Position numbers and translations under genes: made by a program. Positions 17,618 to 26,558 of a DNA stretch of 45,166 nt are shown piece after piece. Source of the DNA: Acidaminobacter sp. (GTDB lineage: Bacteria; Bacillota; Clostridia; Peptostreptococcales; Acidaminobacteraceae); NCBI RefSeq assembly GCF_030247605.1, contig NZ_JAOTSB010000022.1, forward strand, positions 1 through 45,166, read 5' to 3'. The notes beneath the pieces were generated by a model. The model did no database searches, was not told where the DNA came from, and was given only the letters and a program-made list of their open reading frames with translations. Every line of letters starts with the position of its first letter. Positions within the stretch are counted from its first letter, which is position 1.

Positions 17618-17727
17618 GGTTTGGCCCTCCTAAGGCAGTATTTTGAGGTCGCTGAACTTGAGTACAGCAGCGCTCCTATTCTTATTCTAAGATATTAATG
17701 AGTCTGTGCCAATGGTGGGCTTTCGGG

Positions 17728-17739
17728 ACCATCGGCAAA
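17728..17739 (+). repeat. ACCATCGGCAAA repeat, exact copy
   Basis: An intergenic copy between the rubredoxin-like gene and the DMT exporter gene. Confidence 0.85.
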
Positions 17740-17757
17740 AATTCTTTTTAAAGGTTC

Positions 17758-18687
17758 TCAGGCACCTTGATCTGTTTTTTCCAAAACCGGCTTTGGCCTC
17801 GTATTGACACTTTGAACCAGGATGACCCCCGCCAGAATGACGACCATAGACAGTAAAATACTAGGCGTGACCGGTTCGCTGAGGACCAGCCAGCCCAGAA
17901 GCACCGCAATCACGGGATTGATGTAGGCATAAGTGCTGGCTCTGGAAAGCGGCCATTGCTGGATGATGTAGATGAAAGCGCTGTAGGCCAGGATGGAGCC
18001 AAAAAAGACCAGGTAAAAGAGCGCCAGCAGACTTGAGGTTGAAACCTGAAGGGTGTGATTTTCACCTGCCAGAAAGCTGACAATCATAATCCCTATGCCT
18101 GCGATCAGCATCTGCAGGCCAATTTGAACCACCACATGGCACTGGGGCTTGACAGTTCTGGAGTAAATGGTGCCGACGCACCACAGGGTCACGGCAGCCA
18201 GAACCAGGGCTACGCCCCGGGGATCTAGACTCATCTCGCCACCGCCGGACACTATCAGAAGTCCAACGCCGCCAAAGCCAATCACCAGGCCAAGCCAGAT
18301 CCGCCAATCCGTCTTTCTCATCTCAGGGTAGACGGCCATTTGAAGCAGGGCCATGAGTAGTGGGGAGGAAGCGACAATCAGGGAGGAGGACCCGGAACTG
18401 ATATATCGTGAGGCTAGGCCTACGAGGCCTGTTCCGCCAAAGAGCAGCAGCAGACCGACGATGCCATGCTGAACCACTTCTTTGGCAAGGGTCGGGAACT
18501 TGTAGCCCTTCACCATGGCAAACCCAAGCATCAAAGTGCCTGCGATCAGGAAGCGCAGGGCGGTGAAAAACAGTGGCGCAATGCCGGTGACGCCAATTTT
18601 TATGGCGAGGTAGGTAGAGCCCCAGACGATACAGACCGTCAGATAGGCCAGCCAGTTGATCAGTTCTTTATTGCTCAGTTTTGACAT
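17758..18687 (-). CDS. EamA/DMT-family transporter
   Basis: This 309-residue protein has ten predicted membrane helices in two EamA repeats (first repeat around VCIVWGSTYLAIKIG, second around LCVGTIYSRTVKP onward). Family members mostly export amino acids or other metabolites; the substrate is not readable. I chose the ATG at 18687 (MSKLSNKELINW) because GAGGAG lies about 10 bases upstream; the longer frame from 18744 adds a basic, unconserved stretch. A TATAAT -10 element on the minus strand lies at 18791-18796. Confidence 0.85.
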   Translation of the reverse strand: MSKLSNKELINWLAYLTVCIVWGSTYLAIKIGVTGIAPLFFTALRFLIAGTLMLGFAMVKGYKFPTLAKEVVQHGIVGLLLLFGGTGLVGLASRYISSGSSSLIVASSPLLMALLQMAVYPEMRKTDWRIWLGLVIGFGGVGLLIVSGGGEMSLDPRGVALVLAAVTLWCVGTIYSRTVKPQCHVVVQIGLQMLIAGIGIMIVSFLAGENHTLQVSTSSLLALFYLVFFGSILAYSAFIYIIQQWPLSRASTYAYINPVIAVLLGWLVLSEPVTPSILLSMVVILAGVILVQSVNTRPKPVLEKTDQGA

Positions 18688-18830
18688 GGACGCACGACTC
18701 CTCAAAGGCGATTCTATAAGAGGTGGGTGCCTTTTGAATGTCACATTCCAGCGCCCGCAAGAATCTTTTTAATGAAAAACTCATTAGAGTATTATATCAT
18801 AGAATTGTAAAGACCTGTCATTGTGATCTC

Positions 18831-18932
18831 ATTATTCCGGTGTTTGAGCAGTCAAAATTTAAAATGCTTTGAAAGCCTTCAAAATAGTCAACTTGGAGAA
18901 AAAGTATTTAAGTATTCAAACACCGGAATAAT
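18831..18932. repeat. Perfect 17-bp inverted repeat enclosing 68 bases
   Basis: ATTATTCCGGTGTTTGA (18831-18847) is the exact reverse complement of 18916-18932. Between the arms lies a small hairpin, TTTGAA AGCC TTCAAA. The unit ends 18 bases before the next start codon. It could be a leader RNA structure, an operator pair or a tiny MITE-like element. Confidence 0.85.
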
Positions 18933-18950
18933 AACAAAGGAGGAAATAAA

Positions 18951-19538
18951 TTGGAAGCTGCAGCATGGACAGAGCATCTCAGCCAATTGGCAGCGCAACT
19001 TAACCAACTTGGTGTCGTTTGGGCTGCGGGCGCCTCATCGGTTTTATACGAGCATGGGCTCACGGCATCCGTGAACGATCTCGACATCCTGGTACAGCTG
19101 GAGGATGCCGCGAAGCTGGACGCGTACCTGGAACCCTTTGCCTCAAAACCGCCGGAGTTGGATCATCCTAAATACAAGACGGCATTTTTTAGGGAATACA
19201 AGGTGAACGGCGTTGAAATCGATTTGATTGCAGGGTTTGCCATAGCCCACGATCAGGGGGTTTACCACTATCAGTTCGATCATGATGCCATTGACCGGGT
19301 CGCCATTCTGAACGGTGTCGGGGTCCCAATAGCAGCGCTGGAAGACTGGTATGTCCTCTATATGCTCATGGACAGAAAGGAAAACAAGGTTGCGCTCATT
19401 GAGTCCCATTTTGGCGCCAACGGCATTGAAGCGCCCTACCGGCTGGAAAAAGCCCTGGAGCAGCCTCTGCCGGACGCTGTCAGAGACCGTATAGTCGCCC
19501 TGCTGAACAATCCGGATATTTCAATGCCAGGAGCATAA
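18951..19538 (+). CDS. Nucleotidyltransferase-fold protein
   Basis: This 195-residue protein has an N-terminal sequence WAAGASSVLYEHGLTASVNDLDILV typical in pattern of the polymerase-beta-like nucleotidyltransferase superfamily, where NDLDIL supplies the metal-binding Asp pair and VNGVEIDLIAGF the third acid. Similar proteins are hypothetical or aminoglycoside-transferase-like; no substrate can be assigned. The start is TTG 18951 with AAAGGAGG upstream. The 3' end runs into a triple 12-bp repeat. It probably shares a transcript with the dipeptidase gene. Confidence 0.65.
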   Translation: MEAAAWTEHLSQLAAQLNQLGVVWAAGASSVLYEHGLTASVNDLDILVQLEDAAKLDAYLEPFASKPPELDHPKYKTAFFREYKVNGVEIDLIAGFAIAHDQGVYHYQFDHDAIDRVAILNGVGVPIAALEDWYVLYMLMDRKENKVALIESHFGANGIEAPYRLEKALEQPLPDAVRDRIVALLNNPDISMPGA

Positions 19539-19562
19539 CCAGGAGCATAACCAGGAGCATAA
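19527..19562 (+). repeat. Three tandem copies of CCAGGAGCATAA
   Basis: Copies start at 19527, 19539 and 19551. The first contains the stop codon of the nucleotidyltransferase-fold gene. Each copy carries AGGAG and ATAA. Confidence 0.95.
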
Positions 19563-19581
19563 CCGGGAGAGGAGCCTGTCT

Positions 19582-20577
19582 ATGACGTTTATCTTTGATG
19601 CCCACGCGGACATCTGGAGTGATGTGGTGGTGCGGCGCAGTCGAGGCGAGAGAGAAGTCTTTCGAAACCGCCATTTGGAAAAATTTAAGAAGGGCGGCGT
19701 CAGCGGCGGCATTTTCGTCATGTGGATTGATCCGCCCTTTGATCAAAATCCGAAGCAGAGGCTGGCCGAAATAATCAAAGCGGCTCAAGCGGAGCTGGAG
19801 GAAGCCTCAGGTCTTCTGCACCTGGTCAGATCCGCTTCTGATTTCGATGCAGCGGCTGCCCTGGGCAAAATGCCAGTGGTTTGGGGCGTGGAAGGTCTAA
19901 GCGGTATTGGAAGCGATCTGGGGGGCCTTGAAGCACTTTATGACTTGGGAATCCGTCACATGTCGCTGACCTGGAATGAGGCAAACCCTCTGGCGACCGG
20001 CGTCAAACAGGCCCCGGACCGCGGCCTGACAGCCCTGGGATTTGAAGCTGTGAGACAAATTGAAGCACTGGGGATCCTTTTGGACGTCAGTCACCTCAAC
20101 GAGAAGAGTTTCTGGGAGGTCATGTCGGCGACTTCTAAGCCGCTGATTGCCTCACATTCCAATGCCAGGGCGCTGTGCGACGCGGCGCGCAACCTCACAG
20201 ATGAGCAGATCAGAGCAATTGCCTCAACCGGCGGGATCATTGGGATCAACAGCTACAGGGATTTTATAGATCTCGATCCTGCGAAGCAAACCATAGAGCG
20301 CTTTGTGGATCATATCGACTACATAGTGTCGCTGGTTGGCGTGCAGCATGTTGGACTTGGCTATGACTTCTGCGATTATATTGAAGAAAACCTGATCCAG
20401 GGCGGTATGTTGGATGCATCCAGGTCGACTGCGCCGGATACCCTGGGGCTCGAAACCGCCGAAAAGGCTTCTGAGGTTCTGAAGCATCTCAGAGAGCGTG
20501 GCTACAAAGAAAGTGACATTGAGAACATAGCCGGAGCCAATTTTGTACGTTTGTTGAAGGACAGACTGGAGGAATAA
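19582..20577 (+). CDS. Membrane dipeptidase (peptidase M19)
   Basis: This 331-residue metal-dependent hydrolase belongs to the renal dipeptidase family, which cleaves dipeptides, including D-residue dipeptides. Visible ligands are DAHAD near the N-terminus, the bridging Glu in VWGVEG, SHSNARAL, and the conserved DVSHLNEKSFWEV. Family members in Bacillota are cytoplasmic and may process amino acid or cell-wall dipeptides. ATG 19582 follows GAGAGGAG. It lies one base before the next gene. Confidence 0.92.
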   Translation: MTFIFDAHADIWSDVVVRRSRGEREVFRNRHLEKFKKGGVSGGIFVMWIDPPFDQNPKQRLAEIIKAAQAELEEASGLLHLVRSASDFDAAAALGKMPVVWGVEGLSGIGSDLGGLEALYDLGIRHMSLTWNEANPLATGVKQAPDRGLTALGFEAVRQIEALGILLDVSHLNEKSFWEVMSATSKPLIASHSNARALCDAARNLTDEQIRAIASTGGIIGINSYRDFIDLDPAKQTIERFVDHIDYIVSLVGVQHVGLGYDFCDYIEENLIQGGMLDASRSTAPDTLGLETAEKASEVLKHLRERGYKESDIENIAGANFVRLLKDRLEE

Positions 20578-20578
20578 A

Positions 20579-21151
20579 ATGAGACTCATCATCAACCGGG
20601 AGCTGATGCTTCGCCCCATTGAACTGCAAGACGCTACGGCCGTTCTGGAGCTGATACTTGACAACGAACAGCATTTGAAGCAGTGGCTGCCTTGGGTGGT
20701 GAAGCCTTTTACCATTCATACCGTCCTCAGCTATATAGAAATGTCGGATCGTAAACGGCTGCAGCAAACCGGCTATGAATTTGTCATTATCCACAACAAA
20801 AAAATATGCGGCATCATAGGGCTTCAGCACATAGACTGGGAAAACAGGAAGGCCAACATAGGCTACTGGATCGGAAAATCCTCGGAGGGTAAAGGGATCA
20901 TCCTGCGCTCGGCGGACGCGGTCGTCAGAATGGCCTTTCAGGACCTCAAGCTGAACCGCATAGAGATGTTTTGCGCAGAGAAAAATGTCAAGTCCAGGGC
21001 CGTTCCTGAGCGGCTGTCCTTCCGGATTGAAGGGATCCTTCGCCAGAACGAGTGGCTCTATGACCACTATGTCAACCACGTGGTGTATGGGCTGCTCAGG
21101 TCTGAATTTAACCAGGCCCATAAACTGTTGAACTTTAGCGACGACTTCTGA
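20579..21151 (+). CDS. RimJ/RimL-type GNAT acetyltransferase
   Basis: This 190-residue protein has the GNAT fold of ribosomal-protein alanine/serine N-acetyltransferases: LMLRPIELQDATAVLELI, GIIGLQHIDWENRKANIGYW, and EMFCAEKNVKSRAVPERLSF. It transfers acetyl from acetyl-CoA to an N-terminal amino group or a small amine. It is probably co-transcribed with the dipeptidase gene, whose stop lies one base before ATG 20579. The acetyl-CoA loop (GKSSEGKGI) is slightly divergent but recognisable. Confidence 0.88.
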   Translation: MRLIINRELMLRPIELQDATAVLELILDNEQHLKQWLPWVVKPFTIHTVLSYIEMSDRKRLQQTGYEFVIIHNKKICGIIGLQHIDWENRKANIGYWIGKSSEGKGIILRSADAVVRMAFQDLKLNRIEMFCAEKNVKSRAVPERLSFRIEGILRQNEWLYDHYVNHVVYGLLRSEFNQAHKLLNFSDDF

Positions 21152-21185
21152 ATACCCATTCTAACTACAAAAAAGCCAAAAGAAA

Positions 21186-21228
21186 AAAGAGGAAGCGCAG
21201 CCCGGTTGAAGCGGCTGCCTTCCTCTTT
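21186..21228. terminator. Bidirectional terminator
   Basis: AAAGAGGAAG (21186-21195) pairs with CTTCCTCTTT (21219-21228) with further inner pairing. It separates convergent genes. Confidence 0.75.
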
Positions 21229-21244
21229 CCTGTGTTTTGCCTGG

Positions 21245-21574
21245 TTACTTCAATAAATTTTCTTTCATGGTCTGATAAGCCTCTGAGTCGATTTCGCCTT
21301 TGGCGTAGCGCTCGTTCAGGATGGCCAGAGCACCATCGACTGAACCAGTGCCGCCTGGGACTGCACCGCTGACATGAGGTGCCGGTTCTGTGCGCCTGAG
21401 TCTTGGAACGAGATAACGAATTACCAGGAAGATAATCAGGCCGAGAATCAGGAGCCTGAGAAGCCCGAAGCCCATCATCCACATTGGATTGATGTCCCTG
21501 AATGACCCCATGCCGCCGAAGCCGTTATAGCCGCCTCTAAAGCTGCTGAACGCGTTGAAGCAGGTTGACAACAT
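21245..21574 (-). CDS. Small SHOCT-domain membrane protein
   Basis: This 109-residue protein has a Gly/Phe-rich N-terminus, one membrane helix (about residues 36-54, FGLLRLLILGLIIFLVIRYL) and a C-terminal SHOCT motif (LAILNERYAKGEIDSEAYQTM). SHOCT is a short oligomerisation module. It lies 52 bases after the histidine kinase gene and has a strong AAGGAGGTG ribosome site. It is likely expressed with that two-component system and may be a target or accessory. Confidence 0.75.
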   Translation of the reverse strand: MLSTCFNAFSSFRGGYNGFGGMGSFRDINPMWMMGFGLLRLLILGLIIFLVIRYLVPRLRRTEPAPHVSGAVPGGTGSVDGALAILNERYAKGEIDSEAYQTMKENLLK

Positions 21575-21626
21575 AACTATGCACCTCCTTTACTTACCCT
21601 AAGTATAAAGGAGGAATGTGTAGGAA

Positions 21627-23033
21627 TTATGAAGAGGGCTGAAGGGGGAGGATCACTGTAAAAGTCGTCCCTTCCCCGGCCGGACTGTGGACCTCAATGC
21701 GCCCATGGTGGGCGTCCACGATCAGCTTGACAATGGTCAGGCCAATGCCGCTGCCGCCGGTCTCCCTGTGGCGCGACACGTCCGCCCGGTAAAACCGGTC
21801 AAAGAGAAATGGCAGATCTTCGGGCGCAATGCCTGCCCCGCTGTTAAAGACCTTCAAAAACGCTTCGCTGCTGCCGATGGTCCCGGTCTCCACATGGATG
21901 CGGCCACCGTCCGGTGTGTATTTAACAGCGTTGGAAAGAAGGTTGACAAGAACCTGTCTGAGTCGGTGGGCGTCACCGACCATCGGCAAAGAAAAAGCAA
22001 GGTCGGAGGTTAAGGTCTGAGCGCGGGTCATGGCATCCGCTTCAAATAGAGTCAGGACGTCGCGGACAATAACGGTGAGGTCAATGTCATCATAGGTGAG
22101 CTCAACGGTGTCGTCCTCAAGGTCTGCGATCTCACGGAGGCGTTCCACCAGGCCAATCAGGCGTTCGGTTTCACTGCGGGCGACGAGCAGACGGTCAGGT
22201 GTCGCCTCGAAGATGCCCTCCAGTATGGCGTCCAGCTGGCCTTGGATGATGGTCAGGGGCGTCCGCAGCTCATGGGCGAGGTCTGAGGTCAGGCGCTTTC
22301 TAATTTCGCTCTGGTGAGACAGGGTCTCGGCCAGATCGTTGACCGCGCCGGAAAGCTCGGTCAGCTCGCGGACGGATTGACGTTCTTCAGCGCGCCGTCC
22401 AAAATGACCGTTTCGGATGCTCTTCGTGACCTCGGTGAGGTTGACAATGGGGCGGGAGAGCAGTTTGGACAAATAGGCGGACAGCAGCCCGGAAAGACCA
22501 AGGGCAATAGCCAGTGACATGAGCAGGGAGCGGTTGACGCCGGATGTAAAGTCCAGCTCGGCGGTGTCCACTGAAAAGGTGGAAGGATAGACCAATTCAA
22601 CGGTGCCAATAGTCTCCCCGTTTATCACAATGTCCTCGACGACATTAGTACCGTCATAGAACCTGGACTGAAAGAACATGGCATTTCTGCCCATGCGCCG
22701 CATCATGTTCTGGTGAAAGCTGACGCGGTCCGGGCGGAGCTGGCTGTTCATCACCATGAGTTCCTGAGTGTCGTAGATTCTGAAGCTGAATTCATCCGTG
22801 CCCGGATAGGCCAGCAGCATAGTCAGCGTTTTCCCGGTCCAGCCATCATTCAGCTGGTAAACCCGAGAGGCGTATTCTGAAAAGTCGCTGGCGCTTTGGA
22901 GCTGGACGGCTTCCTTGTAATTGTAAAAAGTGCTGTAGAGGGCAGCGTTGGTGAGCAGCAGCGCAGTGAGGCCGCTGACCAGGGCGGAGGCCAGCAGGAA
23001 TCGCGTCAGACGTCCTCTCAGAGTATGCTTCAT
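21627..23033 (-). CDS. Sensor histidine kinase
   Basis: This 468-residue kinase has a membrane helix near residues 12-34, an extracytoplasmic sensor region of about 135 residues, a second helix near 170-188, HAMP, and a HisKA domain with the phosphoacceptor H254 in SDLAHELRTPL. The catalytic domain has the N box (LVNLLSNAVKYTPDGG), SGAGIAPEDLPFLFDRFYR and GGSGIGLTIV. It overlaps the response regulator gene by 4 bases. The signal is unknown. An exact 12-mer repeat (21979-21990) lies in the catalytic domain, encoding part of SLPMVGD. Confidence 0.93.
   Translation of the reverse strand: MKHTLRGRLTRFLLASALVSGLTALLLTNAALYSTFYNYKEAVQLQSASDFSEYASRVYQLNDGWTGKTLTMLLAYPGTDEFSFRIYDTQELMVMNSQLRPDRVSFHQNMMRRMGRNAMFFQSRFYDGTNVVEDIVINGETIGTVELVYPSTFSVDTAELDFTSGVNRSLLMSLAIALGLSGLLSAYLSKLLSRPIVNLTEVTKSIRNGHFGRRAEERQSVRELTELSGAVNDLAETLSHQSEIRKRLTSDLAHELRTPLTIIQGQLDAILEGIFEATPDRLLVARSETERLIGLVERLREIADLEDDTVELTYDDIDLTVIVRDVLTLFEADAMTRAQTLTSDLAFSLPMVGDAHRLRQVLVNLLSNAVKYTPDGGRIHVETGTIGSSEAFLKVFNSGAGIAPEDLPFLFDRFYRADVSRHRETGGSGIGLTIVKLIVDAHHGRIEVHSPAGEGTTFTVILPLQPSS
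21979..21990 (+). repeat. ACCATCGGCAAA repeat, exact copy
   Basis: It lies inside the histidine kinase gene, antisense to it. Confidence 0.85.
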
Positions 23034-23722
23034 GAAGAGCCCCCCTCAAAGCGGTAGCCAAGGCCATAAACCGTGCGGATGTATTTGTGCTCGGCGTCAT
23101 CAATTTTCTGGCGGATGTTTTTGATGTGGACATCAATGGTTCGGTCGCTGCCGTCGTAGTCATAGCCTATGGCTCTCATGATGAGCTCATCCCGGGAGAA
23201 GAGGCGGCCGGGATGCCGGGCCATAAGTCCCAGAATCTCAAATTCCATGGGGGTCAGGGGCAGGGCCAGGCCGTGACGTGAAGCGGTCTTGCGGTCGAGG
23301 TCCACTTCCAGGTGACCCTCTCCGAAAATAAACTGCTCCGCCGGGATGGCCTGACTGGATTGGCGTCTCATCAGGGCTTTGACCCTGGCCACCAGGATTT
23401 TGCCGTCAAAAGGCTTGGTGACATAGTCGTCCGCCCCCAGGTTGAGTCCGTGGACAATGGAGTCCCGGTCGACTTTGGCGGTCAGCATCAGGATGGGCGT
23501 ATTGTTTTTAAGCCGGATCTGACGGCAGATCTCCTCGCCGGTGAGGTCCGGGAGCATGAGGTCCAAGATCACCAGGGCGACCTCTTCCTCCCGGAAAATC
23601 TCCAGGGCTTCATGGCCGCGAGTGGCGCGGCGTGTCTGGTAGCCCTCTTTTTCAAGATAGGCGCAGACAATATCGAGGATTCTGGGCTCGTCGTCGACGA
23701 CGAGGATGATTTCAGATTTCAT
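23030..23722 (-). CDS. OmpR-family response regulator
   Basis: This 230-residue regulator has a receiver domain with acidic pair DD (about 10-11), phosphoacceptor D54 in VILDLMLPDL and the Lys in VTKPFDGKIL. The C-terminal winged helix shows LTPMEFEILGLMARHPGRLFSRDELI and the VHIKNIRQKI recognition helix. GGAGG lies 8 bases before ATG 23722. It is the first gene of a regulator-kinase-SHOCT cluster. A long hairpin in its leader (23754-23816) may be an operator or RNA structure. Confidence 0.95.
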   Translation of the reverse strand: MKSEIILVVDDEPRILDIVCAYLEKEGYQTRRATRGHEALEIFREEEVALVILDLMLPDLTGEEICRQIRLKNNTPILMLTAKVDRDSIVHGLNLGADDYVTKPFDGKILVARVKALMRRQSSQAIPAEQFIFGEGHLEVDLDRKTASRHGLALPLTPMEFEILGLMARHPGRLFSRDELIMRAIGYDYDGSDRTIDVHIKNIRQKIDDAEHKYIRTVYGLGYRFEGGSS

Positions 23723-23753
23723 GTTGGATCGCCTCCAGGGATTGCGGGTGCTG

Positions 23754-23816
23754 TCATGACGGCGTCAACGCCACCAAGACGAAAAACTGGCCGATGGTCG
23801 CGTTGACGCGTCATGA
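23754..23816. promoter_or_regulatory. Long inverted repeat upstream of the response regulator
   Basis: The segment 23754-23771 is complementary to GCGTTGACGCGTCATGA (23800-23816) except for one extra base. The loop holds GCCGATGGT, and ACCATCGGTAAA follows at 23818-23829. It lies 32-95 bases before the start codon. Confidence 0.6.
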
Positions 23817-23999
23817 TGACCATCGGTAAAGTCAATATCTGAAAAAACAGGTTGTTGTGTGCCTTGCCGGTAACTTTAAGTAGATTATAGCATGAAATTA
23901 TGAGCGAATTGTGAGGATTCAGTTTGCCAATTTTTAGTCTCGGAAGTCTGGACAGATGCCGCTGGCAGCGGTATGATAAAGGCAAAAGGAGGCGTATCG

Positions 24000-25022
24000 A
24001 TGAGACCTAATGAAATCAACTGGAGTCAGTTAGGCTTTGGGTATATGAAAGCTGACTGGCGTTTTCGTTCGTTCTGGAAAGACGGCAAATGGGATGAGGG
24101 TGGCTTGTTCGACAACGACAGAATCACCATCAGTGAGGCATCAACCTCTCTCCACTATGGACAGCAATGCTTTGAAGGCTTGAAAGCCTATACCGCAAAG
24201 GATGGCAGCATCCACCTTTTCAGACCGGATGAGAACGCGAAGCGGATGCAGGCGACCTGTGACCGCATACTTATGCCGCACTATGAAACTGAGAAATTTA
24301 TTGAGGCCTGTAAGCAAGTTGTGAAAGCCAACCGCGAATGGGTTCCGCCTTATGGCTATGGCGCGACGCTTTATCTGCGTCCGTTCCTGATCGGAATAGG
24401 AGATAACATAGGTGTTAAACCCGCGCCTGAATTTTTATTCAGCATTTTCTGCATGCCGGTAGGCGCTTACTTCAAAGCGGGACTTGCACCGGTTAAATTC
24501 ATTGTCACGGATTATGACCGCGCGGCGCCAAACGGAACAGGTGCAGCCAAGGTCGGCGGCAACTATGCCGGCAGCTTGCTGCCTCATGAAATTGCGGCGA
24601 AGCAGGGCTATGCGGACTGTATCTACCTGGATCCGGCCACCCATACAAAGATTGAGGAAGTAGGCGCAGCCAACTTCTTTGGCATCACCAAGGACGGCGT
24701 CTTCGTCACACCTAAATCTCCATCCATACTTCCGAGCATTACCAAGCTCTCTCTGATTCAGATTGCAAGGGATTATCTCGGCATGAAAGTCGAAGAGCGC
24801 GACGTACTGATCGACAATCTGGATGAGTTCGCTGAAGCCGGCGCTTGCGGCACTGCGGCAGTCATCACGCCAATTGCCTCCATCACCCACAAAGGCAAAG
24901 AAAAGATTTTCTTCAGTGAGACGGAAGTTGGACCGGTCACGCGCAAACTTTATGACACGCTGACGGGCATCCAGTTTGGCGAAATTGAAGCCCCTAAAGG
25001 CTGGATTTTTGAAGTTGAATAA
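24000..25022 (+). CDS. ilvE: Branched-chain amino acid aminotransferase
   Basis: This 340-residue fold type IV transaminase interconverts leucine, isoleucine and valine with their 2-oxo acids. Motifs include [15 protein letters not shown], the PLP lysine K184 in [19 protein letters not shown], and the [18 protein letters not shown] phosphate loop. The length and motifs fit the eukaryote-like BCAT group. I chose ATG 24000 because AAAGGAGG lies just before it; an upstream in-frame ATG at 23973 lacks a ribosome site. It stands alone, without ilv biosynthesis genes. Confidence 0.95.
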   Translation: MRPNEINWSQLGFGYMKADWRFRSFWKDGKWDEGGLFDNDRITISEASTSLHYGQQCFEGLKAYTAKDGSIHLFRPDENAKRMQATCDRILMPHYETEKFIEACKQVVKANREWVPPYGYGATLYLRPFLIGIGDNIGVKPAPEFLFSIFCMPVGAYFKAGLAPVKFIVTDYDRAAPNGTGAAKVGGNYAGSLLPHEIAAKQGYADCIYLDPATHTKIEEVGAANFFGITKDGVFVTPKSPSILPSITKLSLIQIARDYLGMKVEERDVLIDNLDEFAEAGACGTAAVITPIASITHKGKEKIFFSETEVGPVTRKLYDTLTGIQFGEIEAPKGWIFEVE

Positions 25023-25037
25023 GAAAAATTGATCAAT

Positions 25038-25069
25038 AACCCGTGAGCGGCGACAGCAGCCCACGGGTT
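25038..25069 (+). terminator. Weak hairpin after ilvE
   Basis: AACCCGTG (25038-25045) pairs with CACGGGTT (25062-25069). The T tract after it is poor, so partial read-through into dsdA is possible. Confidence 0.4.
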
Positions 25070-25107
25070 GTGTCTGTTTATCAACTGAAAGTTGGAGGCG
25101 TATGGAG

Positions 25108-26508
25108 ATGTCAGAGAAGACTCAACTGCAAGCAGCATCTGATGTGAATCAAGTTCTTGGCAAAGCCCTTGAGACCTGGGAAACTGAATACCCCAAAATT
25201 CGCAGCATCAGGAGCTATGAAGAGGTGTTCTGGAGCAATCAAAATCTGAAGCCTGTTGAGGACGCGATTCTTGAAACGGGGATTACCCTTGAGCAAATTC
25301 AGTCTGCGGAGCATAGACTAAAACGCTTCGCCCCCTTCTTCATGGAGGCGTTTCCTGAGACGCGAAGCACTCAGGGCCTTCTGGAATCGAAAATTCGCCG
25401 TGTCGAGTCATTTCAGGCCGAACTTGAGAAGACGCCCTTTGCAGTGCCTTTTGGCCGATTGATGCTCAAACTCGACAGCCACCTGCCAATATCGGGATCG
25501 ATCAAGGCCCGGGGCGGTATTTATGAAGTTCTGCAGCATGCGGAACAGCTGGCGGTGGAAGCGGGACTACTGACCCCCGGCATGAGCTACGCCGCGTTCG
25601 CGGAGCCAAGGTTCAAAAAATTCTTCTCTGATTACAGCGTCGCAGTGGGCTCCACAGGTAATCTGGGACTCAGCATTGGCATCATCAGTGCCGCGCTGGG
25701 CTTTAAGGCCCAAGTGCATATGTCCTCGGACGCCAAGGCCTGGAAGAAAGCGCTGCTGCGTCAGAAGGGCGTTGAAGTGTTCGAGTACGATTCGGATTAC
25801 AGCGTTGCCGTGGAGCAGGGGCGAAAGGAAGCAGAAAAGGATCCCAAAACCTATTTTGTGGATGATGAAAACTCGTTGAATCTGTTCCTGGGCTATGCGG
25901 TGGCCGCGCTGCGACTTAAAGGTCAGCTGGATCATCTGGGCTACACGCCTTCCGAAGCATCGCCGCTGTTTGTGTATCTGCCCTGTGGTGTCGGCGGTGG
26001 TCCCGGCGGGGTCGCTTTTGGCCTCAAGATGCTCTTTGGCGAGCACGTCCACTGCTACTTCGCTGAGCCGACCCATTCGCCCTGCATGCTTCTGGGCATG
26101 ATGACCGACCAGCATGACGCTGTCAGCGTCCAGGATTTTGGCCTGGACAACCGGACTATTGCCGATGGTCTTGCCGTCGGACGTCCTTCCCTGTTCGTAG
26201 GGAAAGTCCTGAGACATCTTTTGGATGGTGTCTTCAGTGTCACAGACGAACATATGCTGTCCGACCTGGCAATGATGGCGGATTTTGAGTCCCTTCGCCT
26301 GGAGCCTTCCGCCCTCGCGGGCATCAGCGGGCCGTCCTGGCTGAAGCGTGATACGGCCGTCTATAAGGCGCTGCTTAAGCGGTATACACCGGAGGCCCTT
26401 AATCAGTCGATCCACCTCTCCTGGGCAACCGGTGGGAGCATGGTGCCGGAAGAGGTCATGGAAAAAGATATTGAGCATGGAAGGAAACTGTATAAGAAGA
26501 CCTTGTAG
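25108..26508 (+). CDS. dsdA: D-serine ammonia-lyase
   Basis: This 466-residue PLP enzyme (fold type II) deaminates D-serine to pyruvate and ammonia. The cofactor lysine is K133 in GSIKARGGIYE. GSTGNLGLSIG and the glycine-rich phosphate loop PCGVGGGPGG are visible, and the ending TGGSMVPEEVM fits the family. I chose ATG 25108 because GGAGG (25094-25098) is 9 bases upstream; ATG 25102 is only 3 bases away from it. It supports use or detoxification of D-serine. A near 12-mer copy encodes TIADG (26158-26169). Confidence 0.93.
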   Translation: MSEKTQLQAASDVNQVLGKALETWETEYPKIRSIRSYEEVFWSNQNLKPVEDAILETGITLEQIQSAEHRLKRFAPFFMEAFPETRSTQGLLESKIRRVESFQAELEKTPFAVPFGRLMLKLDSHLPISGSIKARGGIYEVLQHAEQLAVEAGLLTPGMSYAAFAEPRFKKFFSDYSVAVGSTGNLGLSIGIISAALGFKAQVHMSSDAKAWKKALLRQKGVEVFEYDSDYSVAVEQGRKEAEKDPKTYFVDDENSLNLFLGYAVAALRLKGQLDHLGYTPSEASPLFVYLPCGVGGGPGGVAFGLKMLFGEHVHCYFAEPTHSPCMLLGMMTDQHDAVSVQDFGLDNRTIADGLAVGRPSLFVGKVLRHLLDGVFSVTDEHMLSDLAMMADFESLRLEPSALAGISGPSWLKRDTAVYKALLKRYTPEALNQSIHLSWATGGSMVPEEVMEKDIEHGRKLYKKTL

Positions 26509-26558
26509 CTTATAACGCTCCGACTGTTTTGGCAAAGAATAGAATGGAGGGATCTGTG

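Noticed and set aside
18831..18932. Toxin-antitoxin module with the nucleotidyltransferase-fold gene
   Set aside because: No HEPN-type or other partner gene is adjacent; the neighbours are a dipeptidase and a divergent transporter.
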